Origin: Neoceratodus forsteri
Taxonomy: Eukaryota > Chordata > Ceratodontiformes > Ceratodontidae
Direction: 5' to 3'
DNA length: 64,000 nucleotides
NCBI GenBank assembly: GCA_016271365.2
Contig: CM057456.1
Coordinates: forward strand, 660,327,501 to 660,391,500
Part shown: positions 23,441 through 35,599 of the stretch, piece after piece
Numbering within the stretch: position 1 is the first letter of the stretch
How the letters are laid out: each line of letters opens with the position of its first letter
Position numbers and translations under genes: made by a program
The notes under the pieces: generated by a model
Seen by the model: only the letters and a program-made list of their open reading frames with translations
The model's database searches: none
Told to the model about the DNA's origin: nothing

Positions 23441-24641
23441 TTAAGCCCATGAAACACCCTTATCTATTTAATGCATCAGCAGCCATAGCGGCGCTGCCAG
23501 AACTTGTTTTTATAGTGGCTGCAGGCTTGGTGAGTAGAAGTGGTATTCAGGAGTTAGCAGTCACAACATTCCCGCTGTGCATTGTTGTGACAGGCTAGTT
23601 CTGTCTTTTGCTACTCCCCATTTGGTTATTGGTATTGGAGGCATTACCAGGGTGTGATGTGCATATGCATCACTAGTTTGCGGTTGACTGTTGGAGTGTG
23701 AGGATGCCAGAGCGACCAGAAGGTGGCGAATGGCAGTAGGGATGCTTTCAGTGAGAAAAGAAAGCTGGGTTTTTTTTTGTTTGTTTTTATTGTAAATGTA
23801 ATCACTGAACTGAGGCTGTTATATGACTCTTTGTGTGTGTGGGAAGAGAAAGTGCACTCCAGAATGTGTGGCAGTTGACATAGCCGCTATTTATTATTTA
23901 CAGCTGTGCACTCATTGTTAGAGCCACGTGGCTAGGGGCAGAGGAGTGTGGTAGTGCTGAGAGCTGTGTGGCTTGTGAAATAAAGCAGAGGTTCAGCTGT
24001 GTAGCTGAAAGAATGCAATATGACACTGTGCATCACTAAAAGCTACCATGATGACATACTGCATAACGAAAAGAAATTTAATATCTTTCCAGGATGTCTG
24101 AGAGAGCACTCTTGTATATTCTGAAATGCTGGTTAGTTTTCTCTGCATGCAATGAAGGGACCTGGGAGGTTTCAAAAGGTTGTGTAAAATGTCTTCAGTT
24201 AGTCTAATAAAAGATGTTACCAAAAAAGATGTGTACTAGATTTTCCTGAGACTGACACGGCACCACAAACTGAGGCAGAACTGTCTAGTCCTCCTTTACC
24301 GGTCAACAAAAACAAAATAAATTAAAAAACCTGAGATGGCACTTTCCATCTTGCAGGTTATCCCAAAACATATATTGCATAAAAAGAGATTTCCCTTACC
24401 TAACTCACAAAATAAAATGTTATCTTGTGAGCTGAGCATGTCACAGATGATATATTGCCCTGTTGGGAACAGCACAATGGAATACTGAACCAATCGCAGA
24501 GCAGCTTTCACAGTGCTGATGACATCACAATAACCATGTACAGCACTGAAGTCAGCTGTTAAACATCAGAGAAAAGCTGTTAAATCTTTATACACACAGT
24601 AGATTTAAAAGCTATAACTTTTACATTGCTATATCAATCAA
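23441..24641. other. Intron sequence, no recognised feature
   Basis: Nothing beyond simple A/T-rich runs and a T-rich stretch near 23770 was recognised. Confidence 0.45.
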
Positions 24642-24796
24642 ATATGCAATGGCCAGGCCGCAATATGCAGTTTATCATCACTTATGGGAAAGCAGGACTT
24701 TCATAACTCACTCGTGGTTCTGCCACTCTTCAGTTATGGCCCTGCACTGTCACACTTGAAGGCAAAATGCATGTTTTGAGTCAAAATACTGCATAT
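24642..24796. repeat. Palindromic MITE-like element, copy 2
   Basis: It is bounded by ATATGCA and TGCATAT. The centre CTTTCATAACTCACTCGTGG followed by a GCCACT block and CAGTTATGG is related to the centre of the 47125-47281 copy read in the opposite orientation. The arms are more decayed than in copy 1. Confidence 0.6.
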
Positions 24797-24849
24797 CCCC
24801 CACAGCAAGAAAGAATATTGCCAATTTCACTCAATGATTGATATTACTG

Positions 24850-25559
24850 TCAGTCATTTCCATATTTTTTACGTTCGATTGCACGCATGCGCAAGAGCGT
24901 TTGTGGTACACTTTGGAGGTGTGCCTCTCCCTTTCTCAATTCACTGCTCCGTTGAGCAGGTGTGGCGATCCCTGCACCAATGCGGGAGCTGTGTATGACA
25001 GCAATTGATCTTCGCTTCGAAAACCACCGCTTTTTGTCATGCATCGCGCCACCCCTCGCGTCATACGCCCCAAATCTTTGCTGCAGCAAATGTCCGCGTC
25101 GTCTGCTGATGGGGTGCCCAATCCCCATCGGCTCCACAGCCCCCAAGCCATCCTTCTGCCGCGCTGGGGCCCACCCCAGCGTGGCGGCTTATCAGGTTGT
25201 CTGCCGACGGGGGTGCAATCCCCGGCTCCTACCAGCCATGCTTCTGCCACGCTGGGAGCCCACCCAGCGGGGCAAGCGTCCCACATAGTCTTTTTTTTTT
25301 CACCTGTAAAGCAAAACGGTCCCACGGTGCTTCTCCAGTCCCCCCTCACAACCCGCACCCACCACTGCACAGCCTCCCCACCCCTCACCCCATACTTGCC
25401 TCCGGGCTCGGCGCGGCGATCTTTGGTGGAGCAGGGAACACGCCTGCACTCTTCAAAGCCAACCGCGAACTGAGGAAATGCCGGTAAGCTGTATAATGGG
25501 CTAGATAGGGGTTTTCAACTATGTGCATATCTCAGGCATTTTGGGAATTTTTGCACCAC
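24850..25559. repeat. GC-rich leader of a composite repeat
   Basis: This CpG-containing stretch includes a diverged internal duplication: CTTCTGCCGCGCTGGGGCCC near 25157 and CTTCTGCCACGCTGGGAGCCC near 25241. Its 3' part (CGCGAACTGAGGAAATGCCG near 25460) matches a second place in the window at about 48845 (CGCGAAGTGAGGAAATCAGG). That shows it belongs to a dispersed repeat rather than a unique promoter. The tandem array that follows shares the same ATTTTCAACA motif. Confidence 0.5.
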
Positions 25560-26835
25560 ATTTTCAACATAGGGGTTTTGGGACCCTTCTCATGAATGAT
25601 GTCACTGTCATGGCGTTCGGGCGGAAGGAGTGATTTACGCAGTCTGCGCCGTCACCGCCGGGCCTGAGCTGTGCCATGACATTTATCATCATGAGAAGAG
25701 CATCTAAAACCCGTATTAACAATTACAAAAATTCAAAAATAAACTGTTCAGCGTCGTTGTGTGCAGTTCCTATGCAGGCTACATTAATATTCGCCCGAAT
25801 TTTAAATATTTTCACTCCAGATTTTCAACATTGCCATTTTACCATACCTCCTTATGAGCAGTACAGCTGTCATTTTCACATCCTGCCCAAAGCGTGTTTC
25901 CGCCCATGTAGTGCACAATGGGCAGATCGGTGTGCGAAATCAATCTTATGGGATGCATTAAGAAAATCACGGTGACACTGTTCATTAGTAGAGGTCTTAA
26001 AATGGCTATGTTGAAAATTTGGTGAAAAATTCCTAAATAATTACTGTTTCATGAGCGTGCGTTGCGCAGTTCTATGCCTCGTACGTTTGTGAATTTTCAA
26101 TATTTGCACTCCAGATTTTCAACATTGCCATTTTACCATACCTCCTCATGAGCAGTATAGCTGTCATTTTTCACATCCTGCCCAAAACATGTTTCCGCCC
26201 ATGTAGTGCACAATGAGCGAGTCGGTGTGCGAACTCAATGTATGGGACACATTAAGAAAATCACAGTGACACTGTTCATGAGCAGAGGTCTTAAAATGGC
26301 TGTGTTGAAAATTTGGTGATAAAATTCCTAAAAATGACTGTTTTACGAGTGTTCATTGCGCAGCTCCTATGCACGCTCGTAAGTTTGCGAATTTTCAATA
26401 TTTTCACTCCACATTTTCAACATTGCCATTTTACCACACCTCCTTATGAGCAGTGCAGCTGTCATTTTTCACATCCTGCCCTAAAACGTGTTTCGCCATG
26501 TAACGCATACAATGGCGCAGTCGGTGTGCGAAATCAATGTATGGGACACAGTAAGAAAATCACAGTGACAATGTTCATTAGCAGAGGTTTAAAATGTCAA
26601 TATTAAAATTTGGTGAAAAAATTCCTAACAATGACTGTTTTATGGCGTGCATTGCACAGTTTCCACGCCATTTCGTGGGTTTCGCAATTTTCAATATTTC
26701 CACTCCAGATTTTCAACATTGCCATTTTACCACACTTCCTTATGAGCAGTACAGCTCTCATTTTCATCCTGCCCAAAACGTGTTTCCGCCTATGTAGCGC
26801 ACAATGGGGGTAACAAAAAGGTCATGCTGAAAATT
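25560..26835. repeat. Tandem array, about 296-bp unit, five partial units
   Basis: The motif ATTTTCAACAT(TGCCATTTTACC) starts at 25560, 25821, 26115, 26413 and 26709, giving spacings of 261, 294, 298 and 296. Each later unit also carries a CTTATGAGCAGTACAGCTGT-type block, CCTGCCCAAAACGTGTTTCC and a TCGGTGTGCGAAATCAATG block. Short open frames repeated from unit to unit (NIFTPDFQHCHFT) simply reflect the tandem structure. The array ends some 260 bases before the GPS exon. Confidence 0.85.
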
Positions 26836-27096
26836 TATTGTGCAAATACCAGCAATCGCACAGGGCATTAGGGTAAAGCACCATACGTGCCAAACACCAC
26901 TGCAAATACTTGCAATCGAACGTTCGGCATTGACAAATGCTTGTTTTTATTTGGGGGCATGACTAGCTATTTAGTAGATGCCAATCCATGTTGTATTATT
27001 AAACCATGGATATGATAAGAAAACAAAAATTAAATTAGCGCTGTTTACAGCAGTAACTCATCGGACATCCTGTGTCTCCTTTTTTGTTGTCTCTAG

Positions 27097-27292
27097 ATGC
27101 AGGGTCGTATTATCTGGCATTGCTGGATGCTGACTACAATCGAACACCTAGAAATAAGTATCTTGCCAGTGTTGTGAATTACACAATTGGCATTCAGTGG
27201 ACACAGTGCCTGTACTGGGATGATGTCAGAGAATGGAAGACCGATGGATGCAGTCCAATGCAAGGGTCAACATTAATGAAAATAAACTGCAG
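27097..27292 (+). CDS. Polycystin-1-like exon with first part of the GPS motif
   Basis: This 196-nt exon begins in phase 1, completing an aspartate codon, and ends in phase 2. It encodes DAGSYYLALLDADYN, a beta-strand segment preceding the GPS. It then encodes CLYWDDVREWKTDGC, the first two cysteines and two tryptophans of a GPS motif. The exon ends NC with the next codon split as AG|C. The acceptor has a strong pyrimidine tract (TTTTTTGTTGTCTCTAG) and the donor is GTACAG. In polycystin-1-like receptors and adhesion GPCRs the GPS is the self-cleavage site at the membrane-proximal end of the GAIN domain. The YYLALLDA-type strand before the GPS favours the PKD1/PKD1L family over adhesion GPCRs. 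The paralogue cannot be decided. Confidence 0.88.
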
Positions 27293-27825
27293 GTACAGTA
27301 TGGGGGATGGCAGGTGGGATAGAAAATACAACTGGCCCGCCTTTGGGGACAGAAAGCCTTAAGTAACATACTGCTCTCACGACAGGTGTTTGAAGATCAG
27401 ACCAGGGGATGACTTTATGGACAGACCACATACACATAAACATAAAAGGCAAACTGTGCTTGAATTAAGTCACTTATTCATTTTTAACAAAATTAATCAT
27501 ACCCTCATAACTGGGTGCTCCAAGAGAGATGTTGAGGAGCTTGAGTGCCTTCAAATTTTACTATGTCATTAAACCATCCTATATAGCTACTGTTCTGAAG
27601 GAGAATGGTTTATCTGGCCTTATGTCAGTCCCCCCCCCCCACACACACACACTTTTAGTGTCTAGTGCCTTCTTCCCAAAGCAGCAGTACAAAATATTAG
27701 TATATACATTTTTATTTCTGGTTTATTCATTCCCAAGGCAATGTAGTTGATTCTGCAATTTTTAAAAGCTTCTACTCCCATGCCAGATCCACCAGCATAC
27801 AATAGACAGAAACAGGTCATGGTTG
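27293..27825. other. Intron sequence after GPS exon
   Basis: No feature was seen except a short poly-C plus (CA)n run near 27631-27651. Confidence 0.5.
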
Positions 27826-29440
27826 TATTCATAGAAGCATAGAAATCTGACGGCAGAATTGGACCTCAATGGCCCATCGAGTCTGCCCTCCCCCCACTCA
27901 TCCCCTTTTCCATGGGCCCTCCCCTTCCCCTCACTTTAACAACCCCATATGTCTGTCCCACGCCCTCTTGAATCCCTCCAGTGCCCCCATCACCTCCTCT
28001 GGTAAATTGTTCCATGTCTCCACCACCCTCTCCATGAAGAGTCGTCCCCTCACATTGCTCTTATATCTTCCTCCCTCCAATCTTAGGCTGTGCACTCTGC
28101 TTTTAGCCTCCTCCTTTCTTTGAAATAAATCTCCCCTCCTTAATCTTATTGATCCTTTTCAAATACTTAAACATTTCAATCATGCCCCGCCCCCAAGTCT
28201 CCAATGTGTACAGGTACACTTCCCTACATCTGTGCTCATATGGCTTCCCTGAATACCTTGCACCATCCTAGTTGCCCTTCTCTGAACCCTCTCCATCTCA
28301 TCTATGTCCTTGTGTAAGTGTGGTCTCCAGAACTGGACCTCGTACTCCAGGTGTGGCCTCACCATGGCTTTGTAGAGAGGAATCAGTACATCCCTCCTTC
28401 TTCTAGTTATGCCCCTCCCAATGCATGCCAACATTCCATTTGCCTTGCCCATCGCTTTGCTGCATTGGCTCCCTACCTTAAGGTTGCTTGATATTGTAAT
28501 CCCCAGATCCCTCTCCTGCTCTGCTTTTTTGATTTCCTCTCCCCCCTTTGAGTGTAATCTGCTTGTGGGTTTTTACACCCCAAGTGGATCACAGTACACT
28601 TTTTGGCATTGAACTTCAGAGGACTTGTTTCCGATCACTCCTACAGAATCTTCAGGTCCTGCCTCATGGCCTCCATCCCCCAGGGTGTCCACCCTATTGC
28701 AGATTTTTGTATCATCTGCTAATAGACACACCCTTCCTTCCAGCCCATCTGCTTTATCACTGATGTAGATATTAAAAAGGAGGGGTCCCAGTACTGACCC
28801 CTGGGGCACTCCACTTGTCGCCCCCCTCACCCTGGAGTGCACCCCATTTACCACCACTCTCTGGCTTCTGTCTACCAGTCAGTTTTCCACCCAACTAGTT
28901 ATTCTCCATCCCACCCCTAAGCCTTCTAGCTTATTTACTAGCCTTCTGTGTGGGATGTTGTTGAAGGCCTTACTGAAGTCCAGATAGGCTACGTCCACCA
29001 CCCCTCCCTGGTCGACCACCTGTATCACCCAGTTGAAGAACTCAATCAGGTTTGTCTGGCATGACCTCCCACTTGTGAAGCCGTGCTACCTATCGTCCTG
29101 CAGGCTGGTATCCACCAGGTAGTCCACCACCCTTTTCTTTATTAGTGCCTCCATCACCTTCCCCACCACCAAGGTGAGACTGACTGGGTGATAGTTCTCC
29201 ACTACCTCCTCCCCCCCCCATGCAATGGCACCACATCCACCCTCTTCCAGTCCTTTGGCATCCACCCTGTATCCAGGGATAAGTTAAATAGTTTCGTCAG
29301 TGGGGCAGCCAGCTCTTTACTCAGTTCCCAGAGTACCCTTTGGTGCAACCTTGTTCATGCTTTTTTCCCAGCCTTTTCTCTTCTTCCTGGAGGGGGGACG
29401 CTGGTAGCTTCCCATCTCTCCTGTTGGTAGTCCTCAGAAA
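27826..29440 (-). mobile_element. CR1-type LINE, minus strand, long fragment
   Basis: The plus strand starts with ATTCATAGAAGCATAGAAAT, the reverse complement of a CR1-type ATTTCTATG tail, and then CAATGGCCCATCGAGTCTGCC. The minus strand reads RPHLEYEVQFWRPHL and QRRATRMVQGI near 28330-28250, and SGVPQGSVLGPLLFNIYIS and LLADDTKICN near 28830-28700. Towards 29440 decayed upstream RT motifs (an FDKAFN-like stretch and a CLTNLIEFF-like stretch) appear. The ADD catalytic box is intact but frameshifts break the ORF. The element lies antisense to the host gene, in the large intron after the GPS exon. Confidence 0.85.
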
Positions 29441-29692
29441 CATTACCATGACACATCCTACTTCATGAACGCGCAGTATGCACAGCTGAAGAATGGACCT
29501 GCAGAACTAGTATTAAAAATTGCTTTGGGTTGCCATGTTTATTGCAGACCCACACTAATTATAAAACTACTAATAACATCTTTAAGATGATTAAATTAAA
29601 CATATGAAAAGGGAATATCTCAGCATATCAAGAATAAACTGCTCTATGAGACCCAGACAATTTTTTATTTGCTAGTTAACTAGTACAGCTGC

Positions 29693-29908
29693 TAACATAA
29701 TCATAAGCTGAACAAATACAGGAGATATAAATTTAAATCCATTTTTTTCTAATGATTTCCCATGCTAACGTAACACCTGTCAGGTAATAATTCTGAAATT
29801 TAACATAATCATAAGCTGAACAAATACAGGAGATACAAATTTAAATTCATTTTTTCTAATGATTTCCCATGCTAACATAGCACCTGTCAGGTAATAATTT
29901 TGAAATGT
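29693..29908. repeat. Two tandem copies of a 108-bp segment
   Basis: TAACATAATCATAAGCTGAA starts at 29693 and again at 29801. The two 108-bp copies differ at only a few positions, pointing to a fairly recent local duplication. Confidence 0.85.
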
Positions 29909-30120
29909 AATGTTGTCCTTTTTAGATTACATCCAATTAAAGAGCTTCTGTACCATATCCAGACTTTTAAATTTTGGTTATTCCTTTAAAATACATTTAC
30001 AGTCTGGGAATTTGCTGCAAAAATTATTTTTTGTAGATAGAGACATTTAATATGACTTTTAAAGTAGCTTTGAGAGTGCATGCTGGTCTCTTAAATATTT
30101 CTTTAAAAACTGTTCCATCA

Positions 30121-30694
30121 GCCCGCAGACACAGCAGTTGGATTTCCACTTACGACGCCGACAACCCAGGTTTGGGAATGGACCTGGGGAGTCAGAGGGC
30201 TGGCGGGGGGAGAAGGATTAAGCATCCTATGGACTGCTCTCCTTCTCTGGTGGGAGGGATGGGTACAGTGCCCGGTGCTCAACAGATCCCTAGCAGAGGC
30301 TGGGGGATCCGCGAGCAACCAGGCACCAGTACATTGAGGGGTGGGGTGGATGCTGGACGTCATTGCACCTCCCCGCCCCAGGGCAGCATACACAAAGTCA
30401 CTATCTGCTGAAGATGAAACCCGCACCGATACCTGGCCTCTATGGTTCCCTGCCTCCCAGTTCCGGCCCTGTGGCACCACCGAACCCCGCCCTGGGGGGG
30501 GGCCAGGGAGGCCATGTCTGTGGTCTGTCAACACCTTCTCTCATCGTACACTGGCTGGTTTGGTGCAGTGGCCTCACCCTGGGGGGTAAGCCAGGGGTAT
30601 CCACAGGGGCATGGTGATTAGGGAACAAGGCAGGCAGTCAAATCTGGAGCAGAACGTAGAGCAGATGGCACAAAAAAAAACAACAACAAAAAAC
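30121..30694 (+). mobile_element. tRNA-derived SINE, copy C, with TSD
   Basis: The head has ACACAGCAGTTGGATTTCC (diverged A box) and GACAACCCAGGTTTGGGAATG (B-box-like). The body shares TTAAGCATCCTATGGACTGC and CTCCTTCTCTGGTGGGAGGG blocks with copies A and B. The tail is ACAAAAAAAAACAACAACAA. GTTCCATCA flanks it at 30112-30120 and 30695-30703, a 9-bp target-site duplication. It is 574 bp long. Confidence 0.8.
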
Positions 30695-30703
30695 GTTCCA
30701 TCA

Positions 30704-31501
30704 CACACACAAAAAATGTGTTCCTCTTTGGGTAACTGTATTGGACTTGCTGTGCATAATCAACATTTTGGGAATTTTCATTGTAACTAATTATGAATTG
30801 CAGAGGAATCCTACCATTAGGAAAAAGGTTGATGCTGACCGTAGTGATGTACCAACAGCATAAATAATTAGAGGCGTGCGAGTAATTAATTCCCAAATAA
30901 AATAAATAATAGGGTAGTTGGTATGCAGATCTACATAACAAGCATCTTAATTCTTCAAGGATATTCAAGGAAAAATAGTCAGGGTAATACATTTTTTTAA
31001 AACCCTATCCCTCTCCAGGTGACTTGAGCTAATTCCTTGGCCACCCCTTCCCTACCCAATTAATTCCCCATTCTCCACCACTCTGCCTAGCATCATCGAA
31101 GACTCACACCACTCTGCCCCCTGTTCCTGGTCACACACACCTTACGGGGTGTCAGCTAGCAGATGTAGATTCATAGTAAGGATGATGGCATGCTGCAGTG
31201 GGGGGGTGACTAGGCTAAGCCATATTTACTACTACTGGTCCCATCCCATCATGGATTGTGGATCATGAGGGTGTGCAACATTCAAATAACACTGCTTTAG
31301 GAAATGGAGAATTAGGCTAGGGAGGTGATGGATTTTCAAGATGGTGTTAACCTCAGCACAGTGCTGGAGACTACTGTTGTTTTTTTGTTTTTTTTTAACT
31401 TCCCTGTATGTGAGGACAGGGAGGGAGGTGGAGGTAGGAATGTTACTGGGATTTGGCAGAAGGAGACCAGAGAACTAGCCCATGCCACTCGGGAAGAGAT
31501 T
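30704..31501. other. Intron sequence between SINE C and DIRS-B
   Basis: No gene or repeat family was recognised. A T-rich run lies near 31376. Confidence 0.45.
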
Positions 31502-32569
31502 GATCTTCTAGGAATCAGTCTTCACCATGGATTCATATTCACACCAATGGGGTCTGGCACTAAGGTAGGCTGTGCACACCCATAGCACTGCGAGACTGAC
31601 TCACGCTGCATTGCTTACCTCGGCACCAACCCTCAGCCGCCTCGATTCCTTTTTTCCCCTGCCATCAAGTGTGCTTCAATGATGACGTCACTCAACCACC
31701 TGGAGTCAGAACTTCTCATCTATACGACAATAGCATTCCGTTCTTCTCATTTTTTTGTGGTTTTTAGAGTTAATTATTTTTGTGTCAATTTAGTGAATTT
31801 GCAACAATATTTCTCTCAGTTTCTCATAGCCCTGCCAAGTCAATGGTTGATGGCCATGGACTGTGATGGTAGGAAGCCTTCTCAGGCAACCTGCTCCAGC
31901 AGTAGGGCTATGCCCTGTCCACTTCCCCTTTGGGAAAGGGTTTTGATGATATGCTGTCCAGTGCCCAGGAGGAAGGACAGTCCACCTGGAAGCACAAAAG
32001 GAAGCGGGCCCATTCCTGATCCCATTTGGGATCAGGGTGATACTGAGCCTCAAGTTCTCACGGTGATACTCGGCCTCAAGAAGGGGAAGAAATGGTACTG
32101 CCCGAGGTCCCCCCCCCCCCACCCCCGCAAGGTCTGCCATGAGGTCCTTGTTGTCCTGGAGCAGAAGGCCCTCACCAGTGCTGTCAGCACCAGTGGGGGT
32201 TTCTGTTCACAGGAAGTCGAGGTCTTAGGTCCAGAGGTCCTCCCCGTCTATTTGTGAGAACTCCAGTGAGCAGTTCCACCACTGTGCAGCTCTTATGGAG
32301 CAGTGGAGGTGGGGATGAGTCTGACCCCGAACTCATTATTTTCTGAGGGTGGTGATGACGACTCCTTCTATAGCCTGGACTCTTTGGACCAAGGCCCTCC
32401 TCCTGTCTCTCAAGAGGATGTGTCTTTCCTGCCTTTGCTAAAAAAAATGCATGCTGCACTTGATTTTTAGCCTTCTTCTATTGACCCAGGTGAATGTCTC
32501 TGCCTTCAAAATATATCTACCATGCCAGTCAATTTGGTTCTCCCATTCCTCCAGCATTTGAGACCTTAT

Positions 32570-33740
32570 AGATGCAGTTTGGAATAGGCCTGCTTCCATT
32601 TCATCTGTCTGTAAACAGGAAGCTAGAAAGTACACAACCCCTAAAAACAGTCAAGTGTATGGCTTTCAGCCTATATCTGATGCTACTGTTATTCTCGTTG
32701 AGAATGACAAAGCCATTCTGCCCCAAGAGGTCACTGCACATCCCATTGACAAGGAGTCGCACAAGACACTATGGGTAAGTGAGCTTTAACTGCTGATACC
32801 CTGGACATGAGAACTGCAAGCTACCAAGGGCATTTTTTCAAATAGGAAAACAGCCTTTGGACCTCACTTAAGTATCTCGCAAAGCCCTTACTTGATTCTG
32901 AGTCAAAACAGAAGATCTTGCAAACTGTGACTCACAGCATTGAATCTAACAGTCATCAGCTTAAAGCAGCTATGGATGCTTTTGACAGTGCTTGGCACTG
33001 CTTCTTGCTCTGCTGCAATGGGCATTTGCATCAGAAGGCATTCCTGGCTTTGTACTTCTGGATTTTCACAAGATGTCCAACAGCAGGTTATGTCTGTCCC
33101 ATTCAATGGCACTTACCTATGTGGGGAGCAGGTGAAGAAGTCTCTTGAAGCCTCTCAGAATGCTAGAATGGCTAGCCAGCCCAGTGGCGCTGAGGGTTGT
33201 GGCACTGGATGCCACACCTCGCACTATGCCAATGAGCCGGTTTGGGTGCCAGCACGGGGGAAGGGTGGGCGCAGGATTGAGCATTGGCTTTGCTCTCCCA
33301 GGTAAAGAGTGGGGTCACCTGCCCATAGACCAGCCATCACTGAATGGAGGTTCAGTGCCAGTGCAAGGGGTCAGAGGCATGACTGGAAGGGAGGGGTATC
33401 CCGAACGGTGTGCGTGCGCATGCCTCCACTCGCACGCGCTACATCGGGTGTAGGGGTCAGGAGAAAACCCGCAAAAACCCAGACATTACATATGGAAAAA
33501 AAAAAAAAAAGAGAACTAGAATGGCTATAAAGACTTCTAGACCTTTCCCTGCTAATCCTCAGAGAAGGAAAGGATGAGGTTTCTTTCAGAACAGGCAGTC
33601 ATTTCAAAGGAAAGGTAGGGGAACTCAAAACAAACCTCAGGCTCCCCAACCACAAAAGAAGGCACACCCGAAAGTGCAGGTACCAAAAGCACTTAGTGCC
33701 ACCCTCTTAAGTTCCGCACGCGGTCTTGCCTCAAGTACCT
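32570..33740 (+). pseudogene. DIRS-B gag-like region (broken, SINE-interrupted)
   Basis: Frame fragments include YTTPKNSQVYGFQPIS near 32630 and, from 32940, a segment with RRHSWLCTSGFSQDVQQQV and SVPFNGTYLCGEQVKKSLE. The latter parallels HRRAWLRISTF and VPFLGTDLFG in DIRS-A. SINE copy D splits the frame at 33175-33515. After it a basic stretch resembles the C-terminal tail of gag. Several stops occur before and after the SINE. Confidence 0.65.
33175..33515 (+). mobile_element. tRNA-derived SINE, copy D, nested in DIRS-B, with TSD
   Basis: It starts GCCAGCCCAGTGGCGCTGAG, with an A-box-like TGGCGCTGAGGGTTGTGG and a degraded B box at GAGCCGGTTTGGGTGCC. It ends in a run of 15 A. CTAGAATGGCTA is present at 33163-33174 and 33516-33527, a perfect 12-bp target-site duplication. 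At 341 bp it lacks part of the body present in copies B, C and E. The insertion post-dates DIRS-B. Confidence 0.88.
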
Positions 33741-35260
33741 GAGGTGGACCTCTCCAATAAGTGGGTGCCTGACCCAGTTTTATCATCAGTGGGAGTCCAT
33801 CATGATGGAAAAATGGGTTCTCAGAATCATCCAAGAAGGTTACTTTCCAAACTTTACAGAAATCCCTCTGGACTATCTGCCCAGAAGACAACCCCTCTCA
33901 TCGGCTCATTTGTCAGAGCATCTAACACAGGAGATTGCAGGCCTTCAGAGCAACAGGGCCATGGAAGTAGTGCAAGAGTTATAGTGCAAGATAGGTTTCT
34001 ACTCCCACTACTTCCTCATAGCAGAGAAATCAAGGGCATGCGCCCCATTCTTGACTTCAGAAATTTGAACAAATTCATGAATCAAGAGAAATTCAAGATG
34101 ATTTTTCTGGGATCTCTGCTTCCCTTCCTGAAACCTCAAGAGTGGTTAGTCATTCTATATGTGCAGGATACTTATCAGCATATTCCAGTGCATCCCGGCC
34201 ACCACAGATACCTCCGCTTCATTGTGCTGGGTCAGCGTTTTCAATTCAGAGTTGTGCCCTTTGGGCTATCATCAGTGCCTCAAGTCTTTACAAAGTGCTT
34301 TGCCATACTTGAAGTGCACCTGAGAAAATTAGTACTCCAAGTTTACCCTTATCTGGATGATTGGCTGATAGCCAGTCTGTTCACGCAAGAGATGAAACTA
34401 GCAGTGGCCACAGCCTCTGACTTCCTCACCTCCATGGGGTTCTCTTGAACCTAAAGAAGTCAGCTTCAGCCTTCTCAGCAATTCCTGTTCATAGAAGTTC
34501 TCCTGGACACTACTAAGGCTGGGCCTTTTTTTCAGAGCGCAGAAGGCAGGCCATCCTTCAGATGGCATGCTACATAATGGAGTGCAAATCTGTTCAAGCA
34601 CACTCCATGTAGCAAATACTTTGATCTGATAGCTTTCTCAGTGTTCACAGTGCCCCTGGCATGGTTACACATGAGAAAAACTCAGTAGATACTCAATGCA
34701 CAGTGGTCACAAGCATCCTGTCCTCAAACTCACCCCTTTCTGGTGACCAAGCCCCTGGACCAGTCCTTTGCATGGTGGACAGAGGAGGATAACCTCCTCC
34801 AGGGCTTTTCCTTCTCCCCAGTGGAGTCTAAGGTGATTATTAACATGGATGCCTCCCTAATGGGATGGGGAGCCCACCGTCAGGGTCTCCAAACTGAGGC
34901 TGTCTGGTACCTGTCCAAGACTCATCTCCACATCAGTGTGTTGGAGATGTGAGCTGTTTTTTACAATCTGAGAGCTCTAGTGGACCTAGTCAACCATAAA
35001 ACAGTCCTCCTCCAGACAAAAAGAAGTCAGTCATGTACTACATCAACAAACAAGGAGCAGCACAGTCTTACCCTCTCTGCAGGGAGGTGATGAGATTGTG
35101 GGAATGGTGCCTAGAGCAGGGGAGTCTGCTCAAAGTAGTTTACCTACCAGCAGTACAAAAATGCTTTGGCAGACAAACTCAGTTGAACAGAGGCCAATCC
35201 TCATAAGTGGTCACTAGCTCCAGATATTGTGAGATTGCTGTTCAACGAATGGGGAACACC
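33726..35260 (+). pseudogene. DIRS-B reverse transcriptase and RNase H (broken)
   Basis: Frame 3 from 33726 to 34448 contains KGMRPILDFRNLNKFMNQ, HPGHHRYLRFIVLG, VVPFGLSSVPQVFTKC and YPYLDDWL, the DIRS-type RT core with catalytic DD. Frames then break. RNase H is visible from 34743 with NMDASLMGWGAH and HLHISVLEM. TTSTNKEQ-like remnants follow near 35040. The substitution VQDTYQ for the usual LLDAFF suggests decay of the first catalytic aspartate region. Confidence 0.8.
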
Positions 35261-35599
35261 AGATGTGGACCTTTTTTGATCCCTTACTCAATGACAAACT
35301 GACTTGTGTCTACACCAGAAATCCAGGATATGGCCTTTTCTGTCAGTATGCATTCAGACTGCAGTGGCAAAAACTGTTTCTGTGTGCATTTCCTCCAGTC
35401 CTTCTAGTGCAGAAGGTTCTGCTCAAACTACATGTACACAGAGGCAAGATGATTCTAATTGCCCCCTACTGGCCTTGACAGATATGGTTTTCTCTGTTGA
35501 GCTGACTGTCAGTCAGCAAACTTAGGATCCTCTTACTCAGAATGGAATAACTGGCTCAGGGTCACTTGGTCCATCCCAACCTGCGCTCTCTTCACCTTC

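Noticed and set aside
24936..25487. Overlapping open frames on both strands in a CpG-rich stretch, possible CpG island or promoter
   Set aside because: The sequence belongs to a dispersed repeat with a second diverged copy near 48800, and there is no exon downstream with matching orientation.
25676..26813. Repeated NIFTPDFQHCHFT peptides suggesting a repeat protein
   Set aside because: The peptides follow the 296-bp tandem DNA repeat with frame changes between units; no continuous frame exists.
25560..26835. Possible CRISPR-like array (regular direct repeats)
   Set aside because: The unit is near 296 bp throughout with no short repeat/unique spacer structure, in a vertebrate intron.
30052..30617. 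Several 80-140 codon frames on both strands around 30.1-30.6 kb
   Set aside because: They fall inside SINE copy C; GC-rich SINE sequence gives chance frames.
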